The notes below the pieces were generated by a model that was not told where the DNA came from, made no database searches, and was given only the letters and a program-made list of their open reading frames with translations. Made by a program: the position numbers and the translations under genes. Shown here piece after piece: positions 7,824 through 16,286 of a stretch of 64,000 bases of DNA. The stretch comes from Bacillus alveayuensis (lineage in GTDB: Bacteria > Bacillota > Bacilli > Bacillales > Aeribacillaceae). Each line of letters opens with the position of its first letter. Within the stretch, counting starts at the first letter, position 1. The DNA lies in assembly GCA_030812955.1 (NCBI GenBank), contig JAUSTR010000008.1, positions 25,130 through 89,129 on the forward strand. Reading direction: 5' to 3'.

Positions 7824-8912
7824 GTGATTACGATAAAAAAGGAATTGGAACGCTGCAAAAAGGAAGGGATATCAGGTGTTATTGGAATCATTATTTCTAC
7901 AAAAGGATCTACTTACCAAAAGACAGGGGCAAAATGCTTCATATCAGAAGATCGAAAGTTAACGGGTCTTTTAAGCGGCGGTTGCGTGGAAGCAGATATA
8001 ATGGAACATGCTGTAAAAGTGCTCGAAACGGGAAAGCCGGCAGTGATCCACTATGATTTTTATGGAGAAGAGGATATTGTTTGGGGACTTGGCGTTGGCT
8101 GTAATGGGAAAATGAACATTTTTTTACAGCCGTATCTACCAAAAAAGCAGCCTGAAAGGGCAGAAATGATTGATCAATATTTTTTACAATCCCTCCAAAA
8201 GCAATTACACGCTGTCACGATCGTGAATGCGAAAGATAAAAATCTTCAAGGGAAGATGTGGATCCTAGACCCTTTGCAAAGTAATGACGACTCACTCATC
8301 ACTGTTTCTGAAATTGCTAAAGATTATCAAAATCGGAAGAACAATTTAAAAAATGAAATGGTTTATTTAGGTGGTGAAAAAGAATTATACGTATACTATG
8401 AATCTTTAAGTCCACCACCACAATTAAAGGTTTTTGGCGCTGGTCCTGATGCCATTCCACTTGTCAAAATGGCAAAAAACTTGAAATGGATTGTGACCGT
8501 TCTTGACCATCGTCCTACTTATTGCAACGAAAATAACTTTCCTGATGCTGATTTTATCCATGTTTATCCTAAAGGGTCTGTTCCTGAGGTTTCGCTTAAT
8601 GAAAACACATATGTCATCATTATGACACACAATTTTTTACACGATCAAGAAATATTGGAATCGATCATTCATTCAAATGCGGCCTACATTGGTCTTTTAG
8701 GACCGAGAAAAAGAACTGCACAATTGATTGAAAGCAGCCAAATTCTAAAGTTTAATCCTGATATACAGCAAATTCATAGTCCTATCGGTCTTGATATTGG
8801 AGCGAAAACACCGGAAGAAATTGCCTTTAGTATTTTGGCTGAAATCATGATGGTGTACAGAGGAGGAACTGGAAGAAAATTATCAGAACTGGCAGCAATG
8901 GCTTATTCCTAA
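7824..8912 (+). CDS. XdhC/CoxI family molybdenum cofactor maturation protein
   Basis: A 362-residue protein with the two-part XdhC layout. The N-terminal domain has LLSGGCVEADI near residue 52 and WGLGVGCNG near residue 90. The C-terminal Rossmann-like domain starts with KVFGAGPDA near residue 203 and contains LLGPRK. XdhC proteins bind the cofactor and help insert the terminal sulfido ligand before delivery to xanthine-dehydrogenase-type enzymes; Bacillus PucA is a relative. The start is GTG at 7824 behind GGGGGTGAG. The adjacent mocA and hydroxylase genes point to it serving this enzyme. Confidence 0.9.
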   Translation: MITIKKELERCKKEGISGVIGIIISTKGSTYQKTGAKCFISEDRKLTGLLSGGCVEADIMEHAVKVLETGKPAVIHYDFYGEEDIVWGLGVGCNGKMNIFLQPYLPKKQPERAEMIDQYFLQSLQKQLHAVTIVNAKDKNLQGKMWILDPLQSNDDSLITVSEIAKDYQNRKNNLKNEMVYLGGEKELYVYYESLSPPPQLKVFGAGPDAIPLVKMAKNLKWIVTVLDHRPTYCNENNFPDADFIHVYPKGSVPEVSLNENTYVIIMTHNFLHDQEILESIIHSNAAYIGLLGPRKRTAQLIESSQILKFNPDIQQIHSPIGLDIGAKTPEEIAFSILAEIMMVYRGGTGRKLSELAAMAYS

Positions 8913-8933
8913 AAAGGAGGTGCCAGTTATAAG

Positions 8934-9536
8934 GTGAGAAAAAACATTTGGGGACTGATATTAGCTTCAGGTTTTTCAACGCGGATGGGCACACCTAAGC
9001 TATTGCTCCCGTTTAATGGTAAAACGATTATTCAGCATGTCATGGATGAAAGTAAAAAATCTCAGTTAAGCGGTATCGTTGTTGTTATTAATCCTGAAAT
9101 TGACGAATTAAAAATGGAAGTTTCTAAGGCAGCGGTAAACCGAATAGTTTTGAATAATATTGCCAATCAAGGCATGTCCACATCGTTAAAAGCAGGGTTG
9201 AAAAGTGTACCTGAAACGACTGATGCTGTTGTTGTGCTATTAGGTGATCAGCCGCTTATTGCAGCGGATGATATTGATGCTGTCATTCAATGCTATGAAA
9301 GGAATGGGAATCCCCTCATCGTTCAAGCAAAATATCGAACGAAAAAAGGTCATCCGGTACTTTTTGATCACGCCATGTTTTCTCATCTCTTTAAGGTGAG
9401 GGGAGATGAAGGGGCAAGATCAATTATTAAAAATTTCCCTAATAACATTTGTTTTGCTGCGATCGAAAAACCATATCCTCATGATATTGATACACCAAAA
9501 GATTATGAGAAACTTCTTCGGAAGGAGGTAAGTTAA
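8934..9536 (+). CDS. MocA-type molybdopterin cytidylyltransferase
   Basis: A 200-residue nucleotidyltransferase of the MocA/MobA fold. The N-terminus has the NTP-binding LILASGFSTRMGTPKLLLP, and VVVLLGDQPL supplies the metal-binding Asp. MocA converts molybdopterin to its cytosine dinucleotide, the form used by xanthine dehydrogenase and CO dehydrogenase-type enzymes; PucB of Bacillus is a relative. The start is GTG at 8934. Its AAAGGAGG (8913-8920) is 13 bases away, longer than usual. It ends immediately before the large subunit gene. A separate mobA is at 60280. Confidence 0.88.
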   Translation: MRKNIWGLILASGFSTRMGTPKLLLPFNGKTIIQHVMDESKKSQLSGIVVVINPEIDELKMEVSKAAVNRIVLNNIANQGMSTSLKAGLKSVPETTDAVVVLLGDQPLIAADDIDAVIQCYERNGNPLIVQAKYRTKKGHPVLFDHAMFSHLFKVRGDEGARSIIKNFPNNICFAAIEKPYPHDIDTPKDYEKLLRKEVS

Positions 9537-11954
9537 ATGAGTAAAGTGATTGGGAAAAGAGTGACACGTGTTGAAGATGCTAGGTTATTGACAGGACAGG
9601 GCAAATATATTGATGATATCGGTACTCCACCTAATACAGGTCATGTGGCTATTTTAAGAAGCCCTTATCCACATGCTAAAATTGTATCTATCGATTATGC
9701 AGAAGCCTTAGAAATACCCGGCGTAAAAGGTGTTGTAACAGGTAAGGATGTAGAGCCTCTACTAAATCCTTTTAGTGTTGGGGTCAGTGCTCCTGTTCAT
9801 TACTATCCAATTGCTATTGATAAAGTTCGTTATGTAGGTGAACCAGTAGCAGTTGTCGTGGCCAAAAACCGTTATATTGCGGAGGATGCGTTAGAAAAAA
9901 TTAAGGTGAAATATGAAAATCTTGAACCAATTGTAGACATTGAACGTGCAATAGAAGATGGAGCACCTATTTTACATGAAAATGTTGGTTCAAATATTGC
10001 TAATCATCGAACATTTCACTATGGAGATGTAGAGAAGGCTTTTGAGAAAGCTGACAAAATCATAAAGCATCGTTTTCAATTTCCGAAATATTCTGCGACG
10101 CCAGTTGAAACATACGGCATTATTGCACAATACGAGGATAGCTCTAATAGTTATACGGTTCACGCAAACTTTCACGGACCGTTTGTGCTTCATTCGATTA
10201 TGGCTGGGGCATTAAAAATCCCAAGTAACCGGTTGAGAATTATCATACCAAAGGATATTGGTGGCAGCTACGGAATCAAAGCTGGGATATTCCCATACAT
10301 CGTTCTTTGTTCCGTTGTGAGTCGTCTCGTGGGCTGTCCTGTGAAATGGATCGAGGACCGGCAGGAGCATTTGGCAGCTAGTTCAAGCTGTACGGATCGC
10401 GTCACATATATAGAAGCGGCTGTAAAAGATGATGGGAAAATACTAGGATTAAAAATGAAAATGATGGATAACGTAGGTGCATATATTCGGGCACCAGAGC
10501 CGGCATGTTTGTACCGGAACCATGCTAATACAACAGGTGCCTATGATATTCCAAACTTAATGATTGATGCGTATGCCGTCATGACGAATAAATTGCCGAC
10601 AGGGCTTATACGTGGATATGGGGGGCAAGAAACGTATTTCCCTCTTGAACGGATCATGCAAATGATTGCGGATGAATTAAAATTAGAGCCAACTGAAGTG
10701 ATTAAACGAAATTTAATTAAAAAAGAACAATTTCCATACAAAACGGCATCTGGTGGAGTGTATGATAGCGGAGACTATGAAAAAGCGTTTGACCTGCTGT
10801 TAAAAGTCGGAAAATATGATGAATTCCGAAAAAAACAAGCTGAAGCACGCAGGAAAGGAAAGCTTCTAGGTGTTGGTCTTGCTGTGATCGTTGAACCATC
10901 TGGTTCAAATATGGGTTACATTACGATCGCACTAACCCCTGAGGAAAGAAGAGCAGGGCTTCCGAAATCAGGTTGTTCAGAAGCGGCGACGATTTCGATG
11001 GATCCGATGGGAAATGTGAATGTTCGCATAAGTACTACACCATCTGGACAAGGGCATGAAACGGTCGCAAGCCAAATTGTATCAGAAATTCTCGGAATTC
11101 CACATGACAAAATTAATGTCGTAGCTGAGCTTGATACAGCTACAAGTGCCTGGTCTATTGCTTCCGGAAGCTATTCGAGCCGGTTTGCGTCACTCGGATC
11201 AAGCGCTGTGTACTACGCAGCTCATAAGGTAAAAAATAAACTCATAAAAATTGCCGCACATTTTTTAAAAGTGAAGGAAGAAGATTTAACGATTGAAAAC
11301 GGTAAGATCGTTTCCAAAACCGATCCATCTAAATCTATTTCTATAAAAAGGGTTGTTGGATCAGCCCATTGGAATCCGCTTTCTTTGCCAGAAGGGATGG
11401 AGCCTGGAATTTATGAAACAGCCTATTATACTGTCCAAGCTGAACCACCGGATGACCAGGACCTTATTAATTCATCGGTTACTTATGGATTTGTTGCTGA
11501 TTTAGTGACAGTAGAAATTGATCCAGAGACAGGAGACATCCACATTATAGATTATTTCACGGTCCACGATGCTGGAAAACTGTTAAATCCGCTTATTGTA
11601 GATGGACAAATACTGGGAGGTCTTGTCCATGGGCTTGGCGGTGCCATGTATGAAGAACTCGTCTACGATGAAAAAGGTCAGTTTTTAACTGGATCATTTA
11701 TGGATTATTTATGTCCAACAGCACCTGAAGTACCAAATGTAACGATTAAACATATTGAGACGCCATCACCAATTACACCATTAGGCGCTAAAGGTCTTGG
11801 GGAAGGAAATACAATGAGTGCACCAGTTGTCATTGCAAATGCAGTAAATGATGCGTTGAAGCCATATGGTGTGACGATTGATTCATTACCTATAACGCCA
11901 AATAAAGTATGGAACATGTTGAATCAGTCTAAAAAACAGGAGGTATCATCATGA
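9537..11954 (+). CDS. Molybdenum hydroxylase large subunit (xanthine dehydrogenase/CoxL family, substrate unknown)
   Basis: An 805-residue molybdopterin-binding subunit. The N-terminal a/b hammerhead domain starts GKRVTRVEDARLLTGQGKYIDD. The active-site loop near residues 359-365 reads RGYGGQE. The catalytic base is Glu756 in GAKGLGEGN near the C-terminus. True CO dehydrogenases (form I) carry AYRCSFR in the loop, so this is not a CO dehydrogenase of that type, and the substrate is not evident. The ATG follows GGAGG, and the gene overlaps the CoxG-like gene by ATGA. With the FAD and 2Fe-2S subunits downstream it should form the usual dimer of heterotrimers in the cytoplasm. Confidence 0.9.
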   Translation: MSKVIGKRVTRVEDARLLTGQGKYIDDIGTPPNTGHVAILRSPYPHAKIVSIDYAEALEIPGVKGVVTGKDVEPLLNPFSVGVSAPVHYYPIAIDKVRYVGEPVAVVVAKNRYIAEDALEKIKVKYENLEPIVDIERAIEDGAPILHENVGSNIANHRTFHYGDVEKAFEKADKIIKHRFQFPKYSATPVETYGIIAQYEDSSNSYTVHANFHGPFVLHSIMAGALKIPSNRLRIIIPKDIGGSYGIKAGIFPYIVLCSVVSRLVGCPVKWIEDRQEHLAASSSCTDRVTYIEAAVKDDGKILGLKMKMMDNVGAYIRAPEPACLYRNHANTTGAYDIPNLMIDAYAVMTNKLPTGLIRGYGGQETYFPLERIMQMIADELKLEPTEVIKRNLIKKEQFPYKTASGGVYDSGDYEKAFDLLLKVGKYDEFRKKQAEARRKGKLLGVGLAVIVEPSGSNMGYITIALTPEERRAGLPKSGCSEAATISMDPMGNVNVRISTTPSGQGHETVASQIVSEILGIPHDKINVVAELDTATSAWSIASGSYSSRFASLGSSAVYYAAHKVKNKLIKIAAHFLKVKEEDLTIENGKIVSKTDPSKSISIKRVVGSAHWNPLSLPEGMEPGIYETAYYTVQAEPPDDQDLINSSVTYGFVADLVTVEIDPETGDIHIIDYFTVHDAGKLLNPLIVDGQILGGLVHGLGGAMYEELVYDEKGQFLTGSFMDYLCPTAPEVPNVTIKHIETPSPITPLGAKGLGEGNTMSAPVVIANAVNDALKPYGVTIDSLPITPNKVWNMLNQSKKQEVSS

Positions 11955-12406
11955 ACGGAAAAGGGAGCGTAACATTAAATGCAGGAATTGAAAAGGCATG
12001 GGGAGTGCTGCTTGACCCACTGGCATTAAAAAATTGCATTATGGGCTGTAAAAAATTAGAGCCTGTCGATGAAAACAAATATGAAGCGGAATTATCTATT
12101 GGAATTGCTGCTGTTAAAGGGAAATATGAATCAACCATTGAAATCGCTGATGTTCAAAAACCGAACCATTACAAGCTCGTTGTAAAAGGGGAAGGTGGAC
12201 CAGGAAGTGTTGAAGCAACAGGTGTTGTTGATCTTATTCCAATTGACGATAACAAGACGGAATTGAACTATACGTATGATGCGGAAGTTGGCGGTAAAGT
12301 GGCAATGGTTGGACAAAGAATGCTAAACGGTGTAGCGAAGTTAATCATTCAGGACTTCTTTAAAAAGTTTAATAAAGAGTTAGCGAAAAGTGAACAATCA
12401 ATTTAA
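11951..12406 (+). CDS. CoxG-like SRPBCC protein
   Basis: A 151-residue protein of the CO dehydrogenase subunit G family, with the START/SRPBCC fold. Its start resembles family members (GSVTLNAGIEKAWGVLLDPLALKNCIMGCKKLE region), and GKYESTIEI and GVVDLIP are typical of the sheet. In CO dehydrogenase systems CoxG anchors the soluble enzyme to the membrane so that electrons reach the quinone pool; the same role is likely here but not proven. It overlaps the large subunit gene by four bases. Confidence 0.85.
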   Translation: MNGKGSVTLNAGIEKAWGVLLDPLALKNCIMGCKKLEPVDENKYEAELSIGIAAVKGKYESTIEIADVQKPNHYKLVVKGEGGPGSVEATGVVDLIPIDDNKTELNYTYDAEVGGKVAMVGQRMLNGVAKLIIQDFFKKFNKELAKSEQSI

Positions 12407-12433
12407 GTAGAGTAGTAGAAAGGAGGGGAGTAT

Positions 12434-13321
12434 ATGAAACCGGTAAAATTCGATTATTATTCCCCGAAAGCAGTTGATGAAGCTTTAACGCTTTTAGAAG
12501 AAGCCGGATTTGACGGGAAAATCATTGCCGGTGGTCAAAGTCTTGTACCAATAATGAACATGAGGCTATCATCGCCAGAATGTTTAATTGACATTAATCG
12601 CCTTCATGATTTGCATTTTATTGAGATGGATAGCGACAAAGTGAAAATTGGTGCGTTGACACGGCAGGCGGAAGTTGAGAGATCAGATGTAGTTCAGAAG
12701 CATTTAGGTCTTTTAAGCGAAGCGGTTCCCTTTATTGGGCACGTTCAAACGAGAAATCGGGGAACATTTGGAGGAAGTCTTGTTCACGCTGACCCAACAG
12801 CTGAAATTCCACTTTCATTAATGGCGCTCGGAGGGACCCTTCATATTGCTTCTAAAGATGAAGTGCGAGAAGTAAACGTCGAGGATTTCTTTATAACTTA
12901 TTTAACCACAGACATTATGCCAAATGAGATGCTGACGGAAATACACATTCCTATCGAAAAAGGAAGAAATGGATATTCATTTTATGAAATTTCTCGCCGC
13001 CACGGTGATTTTGCACTCGTTGCCTCTGCTTGTCAATTAACCATTGATCATTTAGAACGCATTTCAAATGTTCGGCTTGTATTAGGTGGTGTTGAGGCTA
13101 CGCCATTGCTATTAGAAGAGGTAAACGAATCGATGACAGGAGAGGTTTTATCTGACTCCCTTCTCAAAAAAGTCGAGGATATCGTGGATGAAATGGTAGA
13201 TCCGGAGTCAGACATACACGCAACTGCTGAATATAGAAGACATCTTGCGAAAAAATTGGCAGTGCGTACAGTTAAATCAGCCTACGAACGAGCAAGAGGT
13301 GAAACTAATGAGTGTTCATGA
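12434..13321 (+). CDS. Molybdenum hydroxylase FAD-binding subunit (CoxM/XdhB type)
   Basis: A 295-residue FAD subunit. AGGQSLVPIMNMRL near residue 33 and RNRGTFGGSLVHADPTAE near residue 107 are the two FAD-binding motifs of the family. The C-terminal CO_deh_flav_C domain contains VRLVLGG. It lacks the extra 4Fe-4S insertion found in 4-hydroxybenzoyl-CoA reductase beta subunits, as judged by length and the near absence of Cys. AAAGGAGGGG precedes the ATG. It overlaps the iron-sulfur subunit gene by 14 bases. Confidence 0.92.
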   Translation: MKPVKFDYYSPKAVDEALTLLEEAGFDGKIIAGGQSLVPIMNMRLSSPECLIDINRLHDLHFIEMDSDKVKIGALTRQAEVERSDVVQKHLGLLSEAVPFIGHVQTRNRGTFGGSLVHADPTAEIPLSLMALGGTLHIASKDEVREVNVEDFFITYLTTDIMPNEMLTEIHIPIEKGRNGYSFYEISRRHGDFALVASACQLTIDHLERISNVRLVLGGVEATPLLLEEVNESMTGEVLSDSLLKKVEDIVDEMVDPESDIHATAEYRRHLAKKLAVRTVKSAYERARGETNECS

Positions 13322-13802
13322 AATCGAAGTGACCATCAACGGAAAAAAATATAAAGAACAAGTTGAGTCGAGAATGCTGTTAAGTGATTTTTTACGAGAA
13401 ACGTGTGGTCTCACTGGCACACATGTAGGCTGTGAACACGGTGTGTGCGGTGCTTGCACGATCCATTTAAATGGTTCAGCTGTTCGGAGCTGCCTCATAT
13501 TTGCTGTTCAAGTGGATGGACAGGAGATCACAACAGTAGAAGGTTTGGGAGAAGACGGTCAATTAACTGCATTACAAAAAAACTTCATTGAATGCCACGG
13601 TCTTCAGTGTGGATTCTGTACACCTGGTATCTTAATGTCAGCAACTGACTATTTGCAAAACAACCCGAATCCTTCTGTTCAGGAAATTAAAGAAATGCTT
13701 TCAGGACATTTATGCCGGTGCACGGGTTATGGTGGAATTATCGAAGCGATTCAAAAAACGGTTGAAGAAAATAGTAATAAAGCTCAGGTAGAAAGGGGAT
13801 GA
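13308..13802 (+). CDS. Molybdenum hydroxylase 2Fe-2S subunit (CoxS/XdhC-small type)
   Basis: A 164-residue iron-sulfur subunit with two 2Fe-2S clusters. Cys42, Cys47, Cys50 and Cys62 form the plant-ferredoxin-type site. Cys101, Cys104, Cys136 and Cys138 (CGFCTPG and CRCTGYGGI) form the second site next to the molybdenum cofactor. The frame is open further upstream, but the ATG at 13308 behind AGAGGTGA is the right start because family similarity begins there. The order large-FAD-small, with CoxG inserted, differs from the coxMSL order of CO dehydrogenases. Confidence 0.93.
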   Translation: MSVHEIEVTINGKKYKEQVESRMLLSDFLRETCGLTGTHVGCEHGVCGACTIHLNGSAVRSCLIFAVQVDGQEITTVEGLGEDGQLTALQKNFIECHGLQCGFCTPGILMSATDYLQNNPNPSVQEIKEMLSGHLCRCTGYGGIIEAIQKTVEENSNKAQVERG

Positions 13803-13806
13803 TGAT

Positions 13807-15366
13807 ATGAACCTTGTAACTCTTTTTGAATTTGCTGTTGATCGTTATCCGAATCGTCTTGCTGTCGTAGAAGGAGACAGAAGGTATACGTACCGGCAAT
13901 TTCATAACGAAGTGGAAAAAGTTGCTGCCTCCCTTCAAAAAATCGGCATTAAACAGCATGACCGCGTTATGATCCTTTTAAAAAATCGTCTTGAAAACAC
14001 AGTGATTTATTGGGCTCTGCAAAAAATTGGAGCCGTTTACACTCCAATTAATTTTCGCCTTTCGGTGAAAGAAGTTGAGTATTGTGTCAATGATGCAGAG
14101 GCTGCTGCTGTCATATACGAAAGCGTAAGCCAGGAATCCGTTTTGAAAGCAAATCTTCAGCAAAAGCCAATACTGATTGGTCTTGGCGAAGTGGAAGGTG
14201 CTGATATCTACTATAATGAACTTGTTGAAAGAAGTCCTGGCAGCTTGGAAAAACCTACTATAGATGATAACGATGTCGCCCTCATGCTTTATACGTCCGG
14301 AACAACAGGAAAACCAAAAGGAGTTCCGCGAACGCACAAAAATGAATATAGCGCAGCGCTAGCCCATATTATCCAAAATCAATATCAAGACGGGGAAAGT
14401 ACATTAGGGACAATGCCGCTTTATCATACGATGGGAATGCGCTCCCTTCTATCTATTATGTTTTTAAATGGTAAATATGTTGTTCTACCTGATTTTGATG
14501 CAAAGGAAGCGTTGGAATTAATAGAACGTGAAGAAATTACATGCCTTTACTTAGTACCTACGTTATATCACGATATGTTAAATCACGCTGAATTTCCTAA
14601 TTACGATTTGTCTAAGTTGAAAAAAATCGGTTATGCGGGCGCTTCCATGACAACAGCTTTAACGGAAAAATGTATTGAAATGTTAAAGCCTGAAGTGTTT
14701 GTGAACCATTATGGCAGCACTGAAATTTATACATTTACGATCAATCCAAATGTGATGGAAAAGCCAGGATGTGCTGGTAAGCCAGGCTTTCATCAAAATA
14801 TCCGCATTGTTAAGGCAGATCCTGATGGCCATGCAACTCCAGAGGATGTGGTGGAAAAAGGAGAACTGGGAGAAATTATTGCCAATATTGAATCACCAGA
14901 AAGCTTTAAAGGCTACTGGAATAGACCGGATGCAACAAAAAAAGCCATTCGGGATGGATGGTATTTTACTGGAGACCTTGGCAAATTAGATGAGGATGGC
15001 GATTTATATGTCGTCGGACGTGTCGATGATATGATTATTTCCGGTGGAGAAAATATACATCCTCTTGAAGTAGAAGATGTTTTAGCAAAGCATCCGAAAG
15101 TACATGAAGTTGCTGTAATTGGTGAAGAGGATGATCGTTGGGGGCAAATTGTTTCCGCTTATGTCGTACCAAAAGATCCGTCACTTACCATACAGGAACT
15201 CGACGATTATTGTAAAAATAACACGAAGCTTTCAAACTTTAAACGTCCTAGAAAATACGTATTTATTCAAGAAGTACCGAAAAGCCCTGTTGGGAAAATT
15301 CTCCGTCGTAAACTCAAAACGGGAGAATTTGAACTATATATAAATGAAAGTGAAAAAATCGTTTAA
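13807..15366 (+). CDS. AMP-dependent acyl/aryl-CoA synthetase
   Basis: A 519-residue ANL-superfamily ligase. It has the P-loop YTSGTTGKPKG (about residues 162-172), the A5 motif YGSTEIYTF, the hinge region YFTGDLGKLDEDG with VGRVDDMIISGGENI, and the C-terminal catalytic Lys in PVGKILRRKL. ATP activates a carboxylic acid to the adenylate, then to the CoA thioester. The substrate pocket stretch PLYHTMGMRSLL and the overall pattern recall benzoate and 4-chlorobenzoate CoA ligases more than fatty-acid ligases, but this is a judgement by eye. It begins four bases after the 2Fe-2S subunit, so it is in the same operon. Confidence 0.88.
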   Translation: MNLVTLFEFAVDRYPNRLAVVEGDRRYTYRQFHNEVEKVAASLQKIGIKQHDRVMILLKNRLENTVIYWALQKIGAVYTPINFRLSVKEVEYCVNDAEAAAVIYESVSQESVLKANLQQKPILIGLGEVEGADIYYNELVERSPGSLEKPTIDDNDVALMLYTSGTTGKPKGVPRTHKNEYSAALAHIIQNQYQDGESTLGTMPLYHTMGMRSLLSIMFLNGKYVVLPDFDAKEALELIEREEITCLYLVPTLYHDMLNHAEFPNYDLSKLKKIGYAGASMTTALTEKCIEMLKPEVFVNHYGSTEIYTFTINPNVMEKPGCAGKPGFHQNIRIVKADPDGHATPEDVVEKGELGEIIANIESPESFKGYWNRPDATKKAIRDGWYFTGDLGKLDEDGDLYVVGRVDDMIISGGENIHPLEVEDVLAKHPKVHEVAVIGEEDDRWGQIVSAYVVPKDPSLTIQELDDYCKNNTKLSNFKRPRKYVFIQEVPKSPVGKILRRKLKTGEFELYINESEKIV

Positions 15367-15395
15367 TTTTTTCAAAAAGAAAGGGGAACAAAAAC

Positions 15396-16184
15396 ATGGA
15401 AGCAGTAAAACAATATGATCACATTCGAGTGGAAAAAAATCCGGAAAAAAAGACGGCCACGATTGTATTCGACCGTCCAGAAAAAATGAATTATATTAGT
15501 ATGCTAGCTCGCTCACAATTTTCGGAAATTTTTGATGAGTTAAATAAAGACGATGAGGTTCGCGTCATTATTATTAAAGGTGAAGGGGACAAGGCATTTA
15601 GTGCAGGAGGTAATATCCCTGAATTTATGGATGTACACCAAGAAGAATTATCGCATCTTGCTGTAAACGTTGCAGCACCAGAACGTTCTCCAAAGCCTGT
15701 CATAGCTCAGCTTCAAGGCTATACATTTGGAGTTGGTCTTGAAATGGCCATGGCATGCGATTTTCGAATTGCTGCAGACGACACACTATTAGCCCTACCT
15801 GAGATGAATCTTGGTATGATTCCTGGAAGTGGTGGAACGCAAAGAGTGGCCAAAGCAGTAGGATTAACCCGTGCAAAAGACATGATTATGCGTGCAAGAA
15901 GAATTCCAGCTGATGAAGCGTATCAATGGGGCCTGATCACAAAAGTTGTCGCAAAGGAAGACCTAGAAAAAGCTGTCGATTCACTCGTTGAAGAACTAGT
16001 AAACTTCTCGCCTCTTGCATTAAAAGTATGTAAGCAAGTGCTCAATGCAGCAGATGAAACGCCGCTTAGTGCAGGAATTGAAATAGAAGGAAAAGCCTAT
16101 GGATTGCTTCGTACTACAGAGGACTTCAAAGAAGGCGTTGAGGCATTCGTTGAAAAAAGAAAACCAAATTTCACAGGAAAATAA
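15396..16184 (+). CDS. Enoyl-CoA hydratase/isomerase (crotonase) family protein
   Basis: A 262-residue crotonase-fold enzyme. The oxyanion-hole region is KAFSAGGNIPEF, and the second motif is ALPEMNLGMIPGSGGTQR, which keeps the first catalytic Glu (rat Glu144 position). At the second catalytic position (rat Glu164) the aligned stretch TRAKDMIM offers Asp in place of Glu, so it may not be a plain hydratase. Crotonases of aromatic pathways include dehalogenases and ring-cleaving hydrolases. It has its own AAAGGGG site, 29 bases after the ligase gene, and is followed by a strong hairpin. Confidence 0.87.
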   Translation: MEAVKQYDHIRVEKNPEKKTATIVFDRPEKMNYISMLARSQFSEIFDELNKDDEVRVIIIKGEGDKAFSAGGNIPEFMDVHQEELSHLAVNVAAPERSPKPVIAQLQGYTFGVGLEMAMACDFRIAADDTLLALPEMNLGMIPGSGGTQRVAKAVGLTRAKDMIMRARRIPADEAYQWGLITKVVAKEDLEKAVDSLVEELVNFSPLALKVCKQVLNAADETPLSAGIEIEGKAYGLLRTTEDFKEGVEAFVEKRKPNFTGK

Positions 16185-16201
16185 TCATTTAATATAACAA
16201 C

Positions 16202-16240
16202 TATATGCTCCCTCCCCAGCGATGGTTGAGGGAGCATATA
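16202..16240. other. Strong perfect hairpin between the crotonase and permease genes
   Basis: TATATGCTCCCTC (16202-16214) pairs perfectly over 13 bp with GAGGGAGCATATA (16228-16240). On the plus strand it is followed by an A run, not a T run, so it is not a standard terminator in the direction of the operon. It may stabilise the upstream mRNA or lower expression of the permease gene. Confidence 0.8.
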
Positions 16241-16286
16241 AAAAAACAGTTATTTTCAGAAAATTCGTAACAAAAGGAGGAACATT

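Noticed and set aside
12434..13321. 4-hydroxybenzoyl-CoA reductase beta subunit
   Set aside because: At 295 residues with almost no Cys it has no room for the extra 4Fe-4S insertion that defines that subunit.
9537..13802. Annotating the hydroxylase as aerobic carbon monoxide dehydrogenase (coxMSL)
   Set aside because: The large subunit lacks the Cys-containing CO dehydrogenase loop, and the gene order and neighbouring CoA enzymes do not fit.
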